Assembly (NCBI GenBank): GCA_947176055.1
Contig: CAMWPE010000050.1
Coordinates: forward strand, 1 to 12,442
Reading direction: 5' to 3'
Source: an uncultured Desulfovibrio sp.
GTDB lineage: Bacteria > Desulfobacterota > Desulfovibrionia > Desulfovibrionales > Desulfovibrionaceae
Length of the DNA: 12,442 nt
Shown here: positions 1 to 6,788 of the stretch, in pieces
How the letters are laid out: each line of letters begins with the position of its first letter
Numbering within the stretch: position 1 is the stretch's first letter
Notes under the pieces: generated by a model
Told to the model about the DNA's origin: nothing
Databases searched by the model: none
The model's input: only the letters and a program-made list of their open reading frames with translations
Made by a program: the position numbers and the translations under genes

Positions 1-506
1 ATGAAATTTATTCGGTAGCACGGGTAAAAGCGCATAGCCAGACGCGATTAACCCTTTGCGCGAAAAATTGCTTCGGTTGCGTTCCAGGCTGGCGCAAAGC
101 TCTGGTTCACGCCAGCCATGGCCAGACTACGGAGATTTTCGCGGCTTTTCTCGCGGAATTATATAAAAGTCTGCCGCCCGTAAAGGGCGTGGCCGACGGC
201 GTAATCGCGATGCATATTACCGGACCGGCAAAAGGGGCGCCATATCCGCTGGGGCTGGTCGGGGCATCGAATCTGGCTACGGCGCTTGACGAAGCGATTA
301 TCCGCGCGCTCAAACGACCCGTCGCCGATTTTCCCCTTGCCGCGAGATTTGGCGCCTCCAAAGAAATTTTTTATCCTTTCTTAAAACCGGAAGACTTCGA
401 CGCGAACGGCTTTATCCTGCCGGAGAAATTGAAACCGGCTTCATTTAGCCCGGTCCGGTTATTAAAAAGCGCGATCAAGAGACTGTGGATGAGCGGAAAA
501 AGTTGA
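1..506 (+). CDS. DUF362 domain-containing protein, 5'-truncated by window edge
   Basis: An open frame runs without a stop from the left edge (first full codon at 3) to a TGA at 504-506, giving about 167 C-terminal residues. The upstream GTG at 189 is internal, because family-like sequence continues before it. Diagnostic DUF362 features are a K-A-H segment followed by T-L-x-x-K-N-x-F-G-x-V-P-G and then a downstream His (roughly fragment residues 10-40), and a D-G-V-I-A-M-x-x-x-G-P-A-x-G segment near the middle. Next comes a stretch like the family's substrate-proximal region ending in the A-x-D-E motif. DUF362 proteins are of uncertain function; many are ferredoxin-associated, but no Cys4 cluster is in the visible part. 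The tail (about 60 residues) is basic, with little recognisable. It converges on fabH with 62 nt between the stop codons. Family call is fairly firm; biochemical role unknown. Confidence 0.75.
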   Translation, partial: EIYSVARVKAHSQTRLTLCAKNCFGCVPGWRKALVHASHGQTTEIFAAFLAELYKSLPPVKGVADGVIAMHITGPAKGAPYPLGLVGASNLATALDEAIIRALKRPVADFPLAARFGASKEIFYPFLKPEDFDANGFILPEKLKPASFSPVRLLKSAIKRLWMSGKS

Positions 507-568
507 GCGCGAGAAGTTCTGCCCGGAAGCGCGGAAAGAAGGCTCAAGAATGAATTTTGACGGTAGAA

Positions 569-1555
569 TTAAAACTGGAGCAGAGCCGCGCCCCAGGTAA
601 GACCAGCGCCAAAGGCGGTGATTAGAACCAGATCGCCTTTGCGGATCGCTCCGTCCCGGCCGGCTTCGTACAAAGCCAATGGGATTGAAGCGGCGGAAGT
701 GTTTCCATAATTGGCGACATTGGCGAAAACCTGCTCCCGCTTTAATCCCAGCCTTGCGCCGACAGCTTCGATAATACGCAAATTAGCCTGATGAGGCACG
801 GCCAGATTGATATCTTCGATTGACAGATTGTTGCGCAGGAGGATTTTTTCGCAGACGGCTACCATTTGGCGCACAGCCTGCTTATAAGTCTCCCTTCCCT
901 GCATGCTTATAAAGAAACCCTCGTCTACGGGCTCTCCCGTCTGATAGTCGCAGGCCGTCCCGCCCCCGACGATAATCAGATCTTTCATCGCGCCGTCGCT
1001 TTCGCAGATAACATCGACTATGGAACAGAAAGGATCCGCGGCGGAGGAATCGATTAAACAGGCCGCGCCCGCGTCCCCGAACAAAACGCATGTGCTTCTG
1101 TCTTTCCAGTTTACGCGTCGCGACATGGCCTCCGCGCAGACGAAAAGTATCTTCGCGTCCGGTTCCGCGGCCAGGAAGGCGCGACAAACCCGCGCGCCAT
1201 AGAGAAAGCCGGCGCAAGCAGCTCCGATATCGAAAGCCATTACGTTGACGGCGCCTAGCTGACCGGCGATGAGACAGGCGAGAGACGGTGAAAGATAATT
1301 TGGCGTGCAGGTGGCCGCGATTACGTGCGTCAGACTGGCAACGTCCTCGCCCGCCGCTTCCAGGCATTTTCGCGCCGCGTCGTAACCCAGATCGGAAGCG
1401 TTTTGATTGTCGTCAAGTTTTCTTCGCTCGCTAATACCGGTGCGCTCGACAATCCACTGATCGTTGGTATCGACAATGGCGGAGAGATCGTTGTTGGATA
1501 GTATTTTATCTGGCAAAGAGACGGCGGGAGAATGGATATAACAATGAGAGGCCAT
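569..1555 (-). CDS. fabH: beta-ketoacyl-ACP synthase III (KAS III)
   Basis: FabH condenses an acyl-CoA (usually acetyl-CoA) with malonyl-ACP to start type II fatty-acid synthesis in the cytosol. With the ATG at 1555 the protein has 328 residues, the usual family length. The thiolase-fold triad is complete: Cys114 in G-A-A-C-A-G, His255 in V-P-H-Q-A-N, and Asn285 in Y-G-N-T-S-A-A-S. The N-terminal T-N-D-x-W-I-x-x-R-T-G-I motif is also present. A longer frame begins at a TTG (1567), but the GGGAGA ribosome-binding site lies directly against that TTG with no spacer, while it sits about 13 nt before the ATG, so I prefer the ATG. It is the last gene of the rpmF-plsX-fabH unit, 24 nt after the plsX stop. 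The fabD, fabG and acpP genes that often follow are not here. Function is near certain; start is likely. Confidence 0.96.
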   Translation of the reverse strand: MASHCYIHSPAVSLPDKILSNNDLSAIVDTNDQWIVERTGISERRKLDDNQNASDLGYDAARKCLEAAGEDVASLTHVIAATCTPNYLSPSLACLIAGQLGAVNVMAFDIGAACAGFLYGARVCRAFLAAEPDAKILFVCAEAMSRRVNWKDRSTCVLFGDAGAACLIDSSAADPFCSIVDVICESDGAMKDLIIVGGGTACDYQTGEPVDEGFFISMQGRETYKQAVRQMVAVCEKILLRNNLSIEDINLAVPHQANLRIIEAVGARLGLKREQVFANVANYGNTSAASIPLALYEAGRDGAIRKGDLVLITAFGAGLTWGAALLQF

Positions 1556-1579
1556 TTTATAATTCAATCTCCCTGCGAA

Positions 1580-2623
1580 TCATACGGATCTCGAATAACG
1601 GGTTAATTCCTCGTTTGCCAGAATAATATCGGCCATTCTTTGATTCGCTCCCTTACGGATAAAGGCGCCGCTCATTTTTATCGCGTTTGTCATCGCCTTT
1701 TCGTTGGAGCGACCATGGCATACTATCGCCAATCCTTGCAAGCCAAGCAGGGGCGCGCCGCCGTATTCCGCGTAATCGATGGTGGCGGCGAAATTTTTGA
1801 AGGCCCGTCGCGCGAGCAACGCGCCCAGGGACGGAATTACGCCGGAGGTGAATACCTTTTTAATCATTCGCATGAGCGACGCCGCCAGACCTTCGCTCAT
1901 TTTTAATATGATGTTGCCAACGAAGCCGTCGCAAACCACGACGTCCACGTCGCCGGAAAATATATCGCGACCTTCCGCGTTGCCGATAAAATTCAGGTTC
2001 TGGGCCAATTTGAGAAGCTCGTACGCTTCCTTTACCTGCATATTTCCTTTGCCTTCTTCTTCGCCGATGCTCAAGAGCGCCACGCGGGGAGAGGGATAAC
2101 CCAGGAGATCCCTGGCGAAAGCGTCGCCCATCAAGCCGAATTGGAAGAGGTGGTACGGGCGGCAGTCCACATTCGCGCCGGAATCGATTAGGATGACGGG
2201 ATTTTTTTCTGTGGGAAGAAGCGCGCCTAAAGCGGGACGCTCGACGCCTGGAAGTCGCCCCATGATAAACATGCCGCAGGCGACGGTGGCGCCGGAATGG
2301 CCGGCGCTTACCACGGCGTCCGCTTCGCCTTCCTTGACCAGCCGGCAGGCGATCTGAATCGACGAATTTTTCTTGCGGCGCAGGATTTCCGACGGCTTCT
2401 CATTCATCAAAGCCGTTTCGGGAGCGTGAATAATATCGAAATGCGCGTCATCGACTTTCGCGTCGTCGAGCACGGGCTCGATTTTCGCGCGGTCGCCCAC
2501 CAGCAAAGTATGAAGGTCGTGTCTCCTGGACGCTTCAAGCGCTCCGGGGACTACCACGGAAGGCCCGTGATCGCCTCCCATGGCGTCCACGGCGATAACA
2601 GGTCTTTCCCGCTTTGCCCGCAT
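1580..2623 (-). CDS. plsX: phosphate acyltransferase PlsX
   Basis: PlsX converts acyl-ACP and phosphate to acyl-phosphate, the donor used by PlsY to begin phospholipid synthesis; it is a peripheral membrane enzyme. The 347-residue product opens with I-A-V-D-A-M-G-G-D-H-G-P (residues 10-21) and carries S-A-G-H-S-G-A-T (106-113), I-D-S-G-A-N-V-D (146-153), C-D-G-F-V-G-N (231-237) and E-Y-G-G-A-P-L-L-G (286-294), all typical. The frame extends 32 codons further upstream, but that part would overlap rpmF by nearly 100 nt and does not resemble the family. The ATG at 2623 overlaps the rpmF TAA by one base (TAATG), which suggests translational coupling. It lies between rpmF and fabH, a classic linkage of ribosome and lipid-initiation genes. 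Identification is secure. Confidence 0.97.
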   Translation of the reverse strand: MRAKRERPVIAVDAMGGDHGPSVVVPGALEASRRHDLHTLLVGDRAKIEPVLDDAKVDDAHFDIIHAPETALMNEKPSEILRRKKNSSIQIACRLVKEGEADAVVSAGHSGATVACGMFIMGRLPGVERPALGALLPTEKNPVILIDSGANVDCRPYHLFQFGLMGDAFARDLLGYPSPRVALLSIGEEEGKGNMQVKEAYELLKLAQNLNFIGNAEGRDIFSGDVDVVVCDGFVGNIILKMSEGLAASLMRMIKKVFTSGVIPSLGALLARRAFKNFAATIDYAEYGGAPLLGLQGLAIVCHGRSNEKAMTNAIKMSGAFIRKGANQRMADIILANEELTRYSRSV

Positions 2624-2811
2624 TATTCTTCGACTGTTTCCTTCTTCGCGATCACCTGTCTGCCTCGGTAAGTTCCGCAGGATGGACAAACGGAATGCGG
2701 CAGTGTGGGTTCGCCGCAAGAGCAGTAAATAACGGCCGGTTTGGCTACCCGGTCATGCGAGCGCCGCATACCTTTGCGGGACCTGGATTTTTTGTTTTGT
2801 TGAACGGCCAT
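2623..2811 (-). CDS. rpmF: 50S ribosomal protein L32, zinc-ribbon form
   Basis: A 62-residue basic protein of the large ribosomal subunit. The N-terminus (M-A-V-Q-Q-N-K, then R-x-x-K-G-M-R-R-S-H-D) is very like the E. coli protein, which lacks zinc ligands. This one instead carries four cysteines: C30, C32, C42 and C45, ending in C-P-S-C-G-T-Y-R-G-R. The first pair is spaced CxC, whereas the usual zinc form is CxxC; Tyr29 stands where the first Cys normally is. An excellent GGAGA Shine-Dalgarno lies 4 nt before the ATG. Its stop overlaps the plsX start by one base, so rpmF and plsX are probably co-translated. L32 synthesis could be zinc-responsive in some bacteria, but I see no Zur-like site here. 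Identification is secure. Confidence 0.96.
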   Translation of the reverse strand: MAVQQNKKSRSRKGMRRSHDRVAKPAVIYCSCGEPTLPHSVCPSCGTYRGRQVIAKKETVEE

Positions 2812-2838
2812 GTTCTCTCCTGTATCAAATTAATTGTT

Positions 2839-2867
2839 ATATTACGTTTGTTCGCCGCGATTGTCTA
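2839..2867 (-). promoter_or_regulatory. candidate sigma70 promoter for rpmF-plsX-fabH
   Basis: On the minus strand TAGACA (2862-2867) and TAATAT (2839-2844) are separated by exactly 17 nt, in the 57-nt gap between the argF stop and the rpmF start, leaving a leader of about 20 nt with the GGAGA ribosome-binding site. It would allow L32 and lipid genes to be expressed apart from the arginine genes upstream. Confidence 0.4.
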
Positions 2868-2868
2868 T

Positions 2869-3885
2869 TTAATAGGCCGGAGGCAAAAGATCTCCGGCCA
2901 GTGTCGCGACCATGACGGCCTTGATGGTATGCATGCGATTCGCGGCCTCCGCGAAAGCGAGATTCCTGTCCGATTCGAAAACTTCGTCGTCTACTTCCAT
3001 ACAATCCAGACCGAATTTCTGATAAATGGATTCGCCGATTGTCGTGTCCCTGTTATGGAAAGAAGGGAGGCAATGGAGAAAGCGGGCGCCCGGATTACCT
3101 GTAAGCCGCATTACCCGATTCGTCACCCGGTAAGGCAGGAGCATTCTTATCCGTTCCTCCCAGGCCTCTTCGGACTCGCCCATCGAAAGCCAGACATCTG
3201 TATAGATAAAATCGCAATGTTTCACGCCTTTGGCCACGTCTTCCTCGCGGCTGATTTCGGCGCCTGTCCGCGTCGCGATTTCGGAGGCGATTTCGTAAAC
3301 CTCGTCGCTGGTCCATAATTCGCGGGGACCCACGCAACGGAAATCCAGACCCAGCATGGCGCAGCCGATCATCAGGGAATTGCCCATATTATAGCGGCCG
3401 TCGCCCAGATAAGCCAGACTGGTCGCGTTAAAAGGCTTGGGTCCGTATTCGCGGATAGTTAGCATATCCGCCAAAAATTGCGTTGGATGCCACTCGTTGG
3501 TAAGGCCATTCCACACGGGAACGGAGCTGTACGCGGCAAGCTCCTCCGCGCGCTCCTGGCCAAATCCCCTGTATTCGATGCCATCGAACATACCGGCGAG
3601 CACGCGGGCCGTGTCCGCGATCGATTCCTTCTTGCCCAGTTGCGAGCCGCTCGCGCCCAGCCAGGTTACATTCGCGCCTTGATCATGGGCGGCCACCTCG
3701 AAAGCGCACCGCGTGCGGGTGGAATCCTTCTCGAAAACAAGAGCGATGTTCTTGCCTTTAAGATACTGTTTTTCCTTGCCTCTTATCTTCGCGTCCTTGA
3801 ACCAGTCGGCAAGATCCAGCAGATAATTGAGTTCCGCGGGAGTAAAATCCAGCTCTTTTAAAAAATCCCGTCCTTGCAAAGACAT
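2869..3885 (-). CDS. argF: ornithine carbamoyltransferase
   Basis: Transfers the carbamoyl group from carbamoyl phosphate to ornithine, giving citrulline, in arginine biosynthesis; cytosolic, normally a homotrimer. The 338 residues match the longer E. coli ArgF/ArcB-type length. Carbamoyl-phosphate binding S-T-R-T-R is at 55-59, H-P-T-Q at 133-136, the ornithine-binding D-V-W-L-S-M-G-E loop at 230-237, the catalytic H-C-L-P at 271-274, and the C-terminal N-R-M-H-T-I-K-A-V-M block at about 316-325. All key residues are present. The ATG is preceded by a purine-rich GGGGATCGAG stretch. It follows the acetylglutamate synthase-like gene by 27 nt, so the two form an arginine pair, which supports an anabolic (argF) rather than a catabolic (arcB) role; there is no arcA or arcC nearby. 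Confidence 0.95.
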   Translation of the reverse strand: MSLQGRDFLKELDFTPAELNYLLDLADWFKDAKIRGKEKQYLKGKNIALVFEKDSTRTRCAFEVAAHDQGANVTWLGASGSQLGKKESIADTARVLAGMFDGIEYRGFGQERAEELAAYSSVPVWNGLTNEWHPTQFLADMLTIREYGPKPFNATSLAYLGDGRYNMGNSLMIGCAMLGLDFRCVGPRELWTSDEVYEIASEIATRTGAEISREEDVAKGVKHCDFIYTDVWLSMGESEEAWEERIRMLLPYRVTNRVMRLTGNPGARFLHCLPSFHNRDTTIGESIYQKFGLDCMEVDDEVFESDRNLAFAEAANRMHTIKAVMVATLAGDLLPPAY

Positions 3886-3912
3886 TCTCGATCCCCGCTT
3901 GGCCAGATGTAT

Positions 3913-4488
3913 TTAATTATCTTCCGCTTTCGCGCTGTCCGCGACGGCTTTTAGCGTTCTCATCATGCTAATTTCGTCGCATCGATAAAATTTGGGACAC
4001 TTGCTGCATTCCGCCCATACCACGGGGGGAAGATCTTTTCTATCAATTGGCCGGAAGCCGCATTTCCTGAAAAAATCGTCGACCAGAGTAAAAACAAAAG
4101 CCCGGGGAATGCCCAGATTTTCGCATCGGGCGACGAGGGTATCGACAAGAATTTTTCCCAGTCCCAGCCCCTGACACGCGGGATGGACAGCGATGGAACG
4201 AATTTCCGCCAAATCTTCCCATAGAACATGGAGCGCGCCGCAAGCGACGATAGTTTCTTCCTCTCCGGACGGGAGGGAGACCACAATATAATCCTGAATA
4301 TGCTGGTAGAGATATTGCGGTCCCCTGGCCAGCATCACATTGTCCGCCGCGTAATAATTTATCAGGGCGGACATCGCGCGAGCGTCCCCGACTTTTGCCG
4401 GACGGACGACAAGATCCCGGATGTCGGAGACCGAAACATCGGGCGGAACGGCGCCTTTCGCGCCAAAAGTCGGTACTGCTATAGGCAT
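3913..4488 (-). CDS. argA: short ArgA-type GNAT, likely N-acetylglutamate synthase
   Basis: A 191-residue GNAT acetyltransferase. After a roughly 25-residue non-conserved leader, the domain runs from V-V-R-P-A (27-31). A core E-D-L-A-E-I-R-S-I-A-V-H-P block (91-103) precedes the acetyl-CoA pyrophosphate loop Q-G-L-G-L-G (106-111). The C-terminus has the hallmark W-A-E-C-S-K-C-P-K-F (159-167) with a further Cys at 170, then D-E. This pattern belongs to the stand-alone short acetylglutamate synthases that replace the kinase-like-domain ArgA in many deltaproteobacterial genomes, and which elsewhere occur fused to ArgH. The likely reaction is glutamate plus acetyl-CoA to N-acetylglutamate, the first arginine step. 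Position 27 nt upstream of argF supports this. The Shine-Dalgarno is weak (AGG about 9 nt before ATG). The gene name is inferred from family plus context; substrate is not proven by sequence. Confidence 0.8.
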   Translation of the reverse strand: MPIAVPTFGAKGAVPPDVSVSDIRDLVVRPAKVGDARAMSALINYYAADNVMLARGPQYLYQHIQDYIVVSLPSGEEETIVACGALHVLWEDLAEIRSIAVHPACQGLGLGKILVDTLVARCENLGIPRAFVFTLVDDFFRKCGFRPIDRKDLPPVVWAECSKCPKFYRCDEISMMRTLKAVADSAKAEDN

Positions 4489-4511
4489 AGTAATTGACCT
4501 AAACTAATTTC

Positions 4512-4538
4512 TCTATATGCGTTAGCGGCGTAAGTCAA
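4512..4538 (-). promoter_or_regulatory. candidate sigma70 promoter for the argA-like/argF operon
   Basis: On the minus strand TTGACT (4533-4538) is followed after 15 nt by TATAGA (4512-4517), about 24 nt before the start codon at 4488. The spacer is shorter than the preferred 17 nt. It lies immediately downstream of the grpE terminator, where a new promoter is needed, which adds weight. Confidence 0.5.
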
Positions 4539-4558
4539 TAAAAAATTCGAAAAATAAA

Positions 4559-4580
4559 CGCCGCAAAATATATTGCGGCG
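4559..4580 (-). terminator. intrinsic terminator of grpE
   Basis: An 8-bp perfect GC-rich stem, CGCCGCAA against TTGCGGCG, with a six-base loop, begins 10 nt after the grpE stop. On the minus strand it is followed by TTTATTTTT and, after a short break, another T-run, the classic Rho-independent form. It separates grpE from the downstream acetyltransferase-argF genes. Confidence 0.85.
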
Positions 4581-4590
4581 AACGCCAGAT

Positions 4591-5214
4591 TTAATTGTTT
4601 ACTAGAACTTTAGCCGGTCGCGCCAGACGATCGTTAAGTTTGTAACCTTTTTGCAACACACGGCTTACCGCGCCTTTTTCCAAATCCTCGCGCGGCTCGA
4701 TACCGATGGCTTCGTGAATTTCCGGATTGAAAGGCTCGCCCTCTTCGCCAACGGCCGTGAGACCGTGCTTCGCTATGGCGTCCAGCAATTGTTTCCTGGT
4801 CATTTCTATGCCCTGCATCATGTTTTGGCAGGCTTCGTCTTTCGGGGCGTGCTGAATGGCCAGATCAAGATTGTCCAAAGCGGGCAATAAATCGCTCAAC
4901 ACCTTTTCATTCGCGTAACGAATATGTTCCTGATGCTCGCGATTAAGCCTTTTTTTGAAATTATCCATTTCCGCGGCCATTCTCAAACGGGCGTCTTCGA
5001 TTTCGCGCCTGGCTTCCTCGGAGGGGTCGACCTTGTCGGCGACTTCGCGGGTTTCGGTTTGGTCCCCGGCCTCCGCGCCGGAAACGCTTTCCGGGCTTTC
5101 CGCCTCTTCGGGCTTTTCTTCAGGCTCGCCGGGATTTTCGCTCATATTGGCATAAGCCTGGTTAGCCTGGCTTCTCGCGTGAGAATCGCCATACGGATGC
5201 ATCCTGTGCGACAT
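4591..5214 (-). CDS. grpE: nucleotide exchange factor GrpE (Hsp70 cofactor)
   Basis: GrpE dimers release ADP from DnaK in the cytosolic chaperone cycle. I start it at the ATG at 5214 (207 residues), which has a perfect AGGAGG four bases upstream; a longer frame reaching 5265 lacks this. Residues 1-60 are low-complexity and acidic (many E, P, S), as usual for the disordered GrpE tail. A charged helix or coiled coil with A-E-M-D-N-F-K-K-R-L follows (about 80-90), then L-P-A-L-D-N-L-D-L-A. The C-terminal signature F-N-P-E-I-H-E-A (about 162-169) and G-Y-K-L-N-D-R ... R-P-A-K-V completes it; one usually aliphatic position just before R-P-A-K-V is Ala. There is no hrcA or dnaK beside it and no CIRCE element upstream. 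A strong terminator 10 nt after the stop isolates it as a single-gene unit. Confidence 0.95.
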   Translation of the reverse strand: MSHRMHPYGDSHARSQANQAYANMSENPGEPEEKPEEAESPESVSGAEAGDQTETREVADKVDPSEEARREIEDARLRMAAEMDNFKKRLNREHQEHIRYANEKVLSDLLPALDNLDLAIQHAPKDEACQNMMQGIEMTRKQLLDAIAKHGLTAVGEEGEPFNPEIHEAIGIEPREDLEKGAVSRVLQKGYKLNDRLARPAKVLVNN

Positions 5215-5301
5215 ATATCCTCCTTGCGGTCGCGGCTCGTCTCGCGAATTTATTGTCCTCGCCATCCGGCGAATAAGCGGGATTATATATTAAGGATAAA
5301 A

Positions 5302-5315
5302 GGACGCGCGCGTCC
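5302..5315. repeat. 14-bp perfect palindrome in the grpE-hisD divergent region
   Basis: GGACGCGCGCGTCC is exactly self-complementary. It is centred about 17 to 30 nt upstream of the TATAAT at 5282-5287 as read on the minus strand, so it covers the place where a -35 element would be. A regulator-binding site is possible, but the core is a simple CG alternation that may arise by chance. Confidence 0.4.
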
Positions 5316-5345
5316 GGGCGTCGAGCGGAAAAACGCGCCCCGTAT

Positions 5346-5375
5346 ATGATTAAAATGACGCGCCCCTCATGTCAA
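5346..5375 (-). promoter_or_regulatory. candidate promoter for grpE
   Basis: On the minus strand a perfect TTGACA (5370-5375) is followed after 18 nt by AATCAT (5346-5351), four of six matches to the -10 consensus. The leader would be about 130 nt. A second possible -10, TATAAT (5282-5287), lies nearer the gene but has no sigma70 -35; its -35 position is occupied by a palindrome. No CIRCE and no clear sigma32 consensus was seen. Confidence 0.35.
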
Positions 5376-5385
5376 GACGGCGGTA

Positions 5386-5414
5386 TCGACAAAGCGGGGC
5401 TCTTGAGCTAATAA
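5386..5414 (+). promoter_or_regulatory. weak candidate promoter for hisD-purC-fabI
   Basis: TCGACA (5386-5391, five of six matches to TTGACA) and TAATAA (5409-5414) are 17 nt apart, about 20 nt before the hisD start. The -10 match is poor. No histidine-rich leader peptide or attenuator is visible upstream of hisD. Confidence 0.25.
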
Positions 5415-5433
5415 ATCAATTCCGAGGTGTCCG

Positions 5434-6741
5434 ATGATTGGCAGGTTTCTTAAAATAAAGGACGACGATTATAAACAATCGTTCGCCTGGCTTAAATCGC
5501 GCTCCGTTCCCGACGCGGAGACGGAGCGACAAGTCGCGGACATAATAAACGCCGTCAACATTCGCGGCGCGGACGCCCTGCTGGAGTATACCAGAAAATT
5601 CGATTGTCCGGATTTTCGTCCGCCCTTTCGCGTGTCTCCGGAAGCCATAAACGACGCGTTGGCTAAAATACCGTCGGCGGATCGGGAAATTCTCCGGCGC
5701 GCCGCTGACAATATTCTCGCTTTTCACCGCGAACAAAGGGAAAAATCCTGGTTTGTCACCAGGGATGACGGCTCCATTCTTGGTCAGCGCGTAGCTCCCG
5801 TAGCCGCCGCGGGTCTTTACGCGCCCGGAGGAAAAAACGGCGACACCCCCCTGGTTTCCAGTTTGCTCATGAACGCGTCGCCGGCCATTGTCGCAGGTTG
5901 CCCCAGGATAGTCGTAATCACCCCTCCCAGACGCGACGGAAATGTCAACGATTATATTCTCGCCGCCGCCGCTATCCTGAACATAGAGGAAATTTACGCC
6001 CTTGGGGGCCCATGGGGGATAGCCGCGCTGGCTTTAGGCGTCGTCGGCGTTATGGAGCCCGTAGATGTCATAGCGGGTCCTGGTAATATATATGTCACAA
6101 CCGCGAAAAGGTTGTTGCACGGACGCGTAGGTATCGACATGATCGCCGGACCTAGCGAAGTGCTGATCCTGGCCGACGACTCCGCCAATCCGGACTGGAT
6201 CGCCGCCGATATGCTCTCCCAGGCGGAGCATGATCCTCTGGCTTCGGCGATTTGCGTTACGGACAGCGAAAAGATCGCGAACGAGACGCTGGAGCGCGTC
6301 GAAATCCGCGCCCGCCAGTTGCCCCGGAAGGAAATTGCGCTCCGCTCCCTCCGGGACTGGGGTTGCGTCGCTTTGACGCGATCCATGGACACCGCGATAA
6401 ATATCGCCAATTATCTGGCGCCGGAACATCTCGAAGTCTGTTGCCAATCCCCATGGGATTATCTTCCCAGGATCAAAAACGCCGGCGCGATTTTCCTTGG
6501 TCATTATTGCCCGGAGCCTGTAGGCGACTATTTCGCCGGGCCCAATCATGTCCTGCCCACCATGGGATCGGCGCGCTTCGCATCCTCGCTCTCTGTCCAA
6601 AATTTTTGCAAAAAAACCAATATCATTTATACTCCGGCCAGTTACCTGACCGCGCATTCGACCGATATCGCGCGGCTGGCGGAAATTGAATCCCTGCGAG
6701 CTCACGCCCTCTCCGTCCGGTCCAGATCAGGCGGCGACTAA
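5434..6741 (+). CDS. hisD: histidinol dehydrogenase
   Basis: Oxidises L-histidinol to histidine with two NAD+, the last steps of histidine synthesis; a zinc homodimer in the cytosol. The 435 residues are family length. Zinc ligands corresponding to the Salmonella enzyme are present: Gln263 and His266 in S-Q-A-E-H-D-P, Asp365 in P-V-G-D-Y-F, and His424 in L-R-A-H. The catalytic Glu331-His332 pair (A-P-E-H-L-E-V), Tyr129 (G-L-Y-A-P-G-G) and Asn218 (G-P-G-N-I-Y) are intact. The odd point is residues 191-196, G-G-P-W-G-I, where most homologues have G-G-A-Q-A-I: the Gln that contacts NAD is Trp194, and the loop after it is one residue longer than in E. coli. A GAGGTG Shine-Dalgarno lies 4 nt before the ATG. 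It heads the hisD-purC-fabI operon and is divergent from grpE. Identity is secure. Confidence 0.95.
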   Translation: MIGRFLKIKDDDYKQSFAWLKSRSVPDAETERQVADIINAVNIRGADALLEYTRKFDCPDFRPPFRVSPEAINDALAKIPSADREILRRAADNILAFHREQREKSWFVTRDDGSILGQRVAPVAAAGLYAPGGKNGDTPLVSSLLMNASPAIVAGCPRIVVITPPRRDGNVNDYILAAAAILNIEEIYALGGPWGIAALALGVVGVMEPVDVIAGPGNIYVTTAKRLLHGRVGIDMIAGPSEVLILADDSANPDWIAADMLSQAEHDPLASAICVTDSEKIANETLERVEIRARQLPRKEIALRSLRDWGCVALTRSMDTAINIANYLAPEHLEVCCQSPWDYLPRIKNAGAIFLGHYCPEPVGDYFAGPNHVLPTMGSARFASSLSVQNFCKKTNIIYTPASYLTAHSTDIARLAEIESLRAHALSVRSRSGGD

Positions 6742-6788
6742 TCGTCCTCTTCGCCGCGCGGAGCGGTAAAAACAGGAACGCGTCTCAA

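Noticed and set aside
882..1367. Arg-rich open frame of about 161 codons on the minus strand within fabH
   Set aside because: Its low-complexity, arginine-rich product and full overlap with fabH mark it as an out-of-frame shadow.
1556..1567. TTG start giving FabH four extra residues
   Set aside because: The ribosome-binding site abuts this TTG with no spacer; the ATG at 1555 gives standard length.
2624..2719. Longer N-terminus for PlsX
   Set aside because: It would overlap rpmF by almost 100 nt and does not resemble PlsX; the TAATG junction gives the natural start.
2614..3318. Plus-strand open frame opposite rpmF and argF
   Set aside because: Antisense to two secure genes, with no recognisable domain.
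4533..4551. ArgR box overlapping the argA-like promoter
   Set aside because: The CGAAT ... ATTGA halves each deviate from the consensus and the spacer is one base too long.
5215..5433. CIRCE heat-shock operator upstream of grpE
   Set aside because: No TTAGCACTC-N9-GAGTGCTAA-like inverted repeat; the GCTC-TT-GAGC at 5399-5408 is too short and nearer hisD.
6004..6020. Frameshift pseudogene in hisD
   Set aside because: The reading frame and all motifs continue on both sides; only the local residues differ, so the gene is treated as intact.
6034..6705. Long minus-strand open frame (about 223 codons) opposite hisD
   Set aside because: hisD is fully conserved over this stretch; the antisense frame has no recognisable motif or ribosome-binding site.
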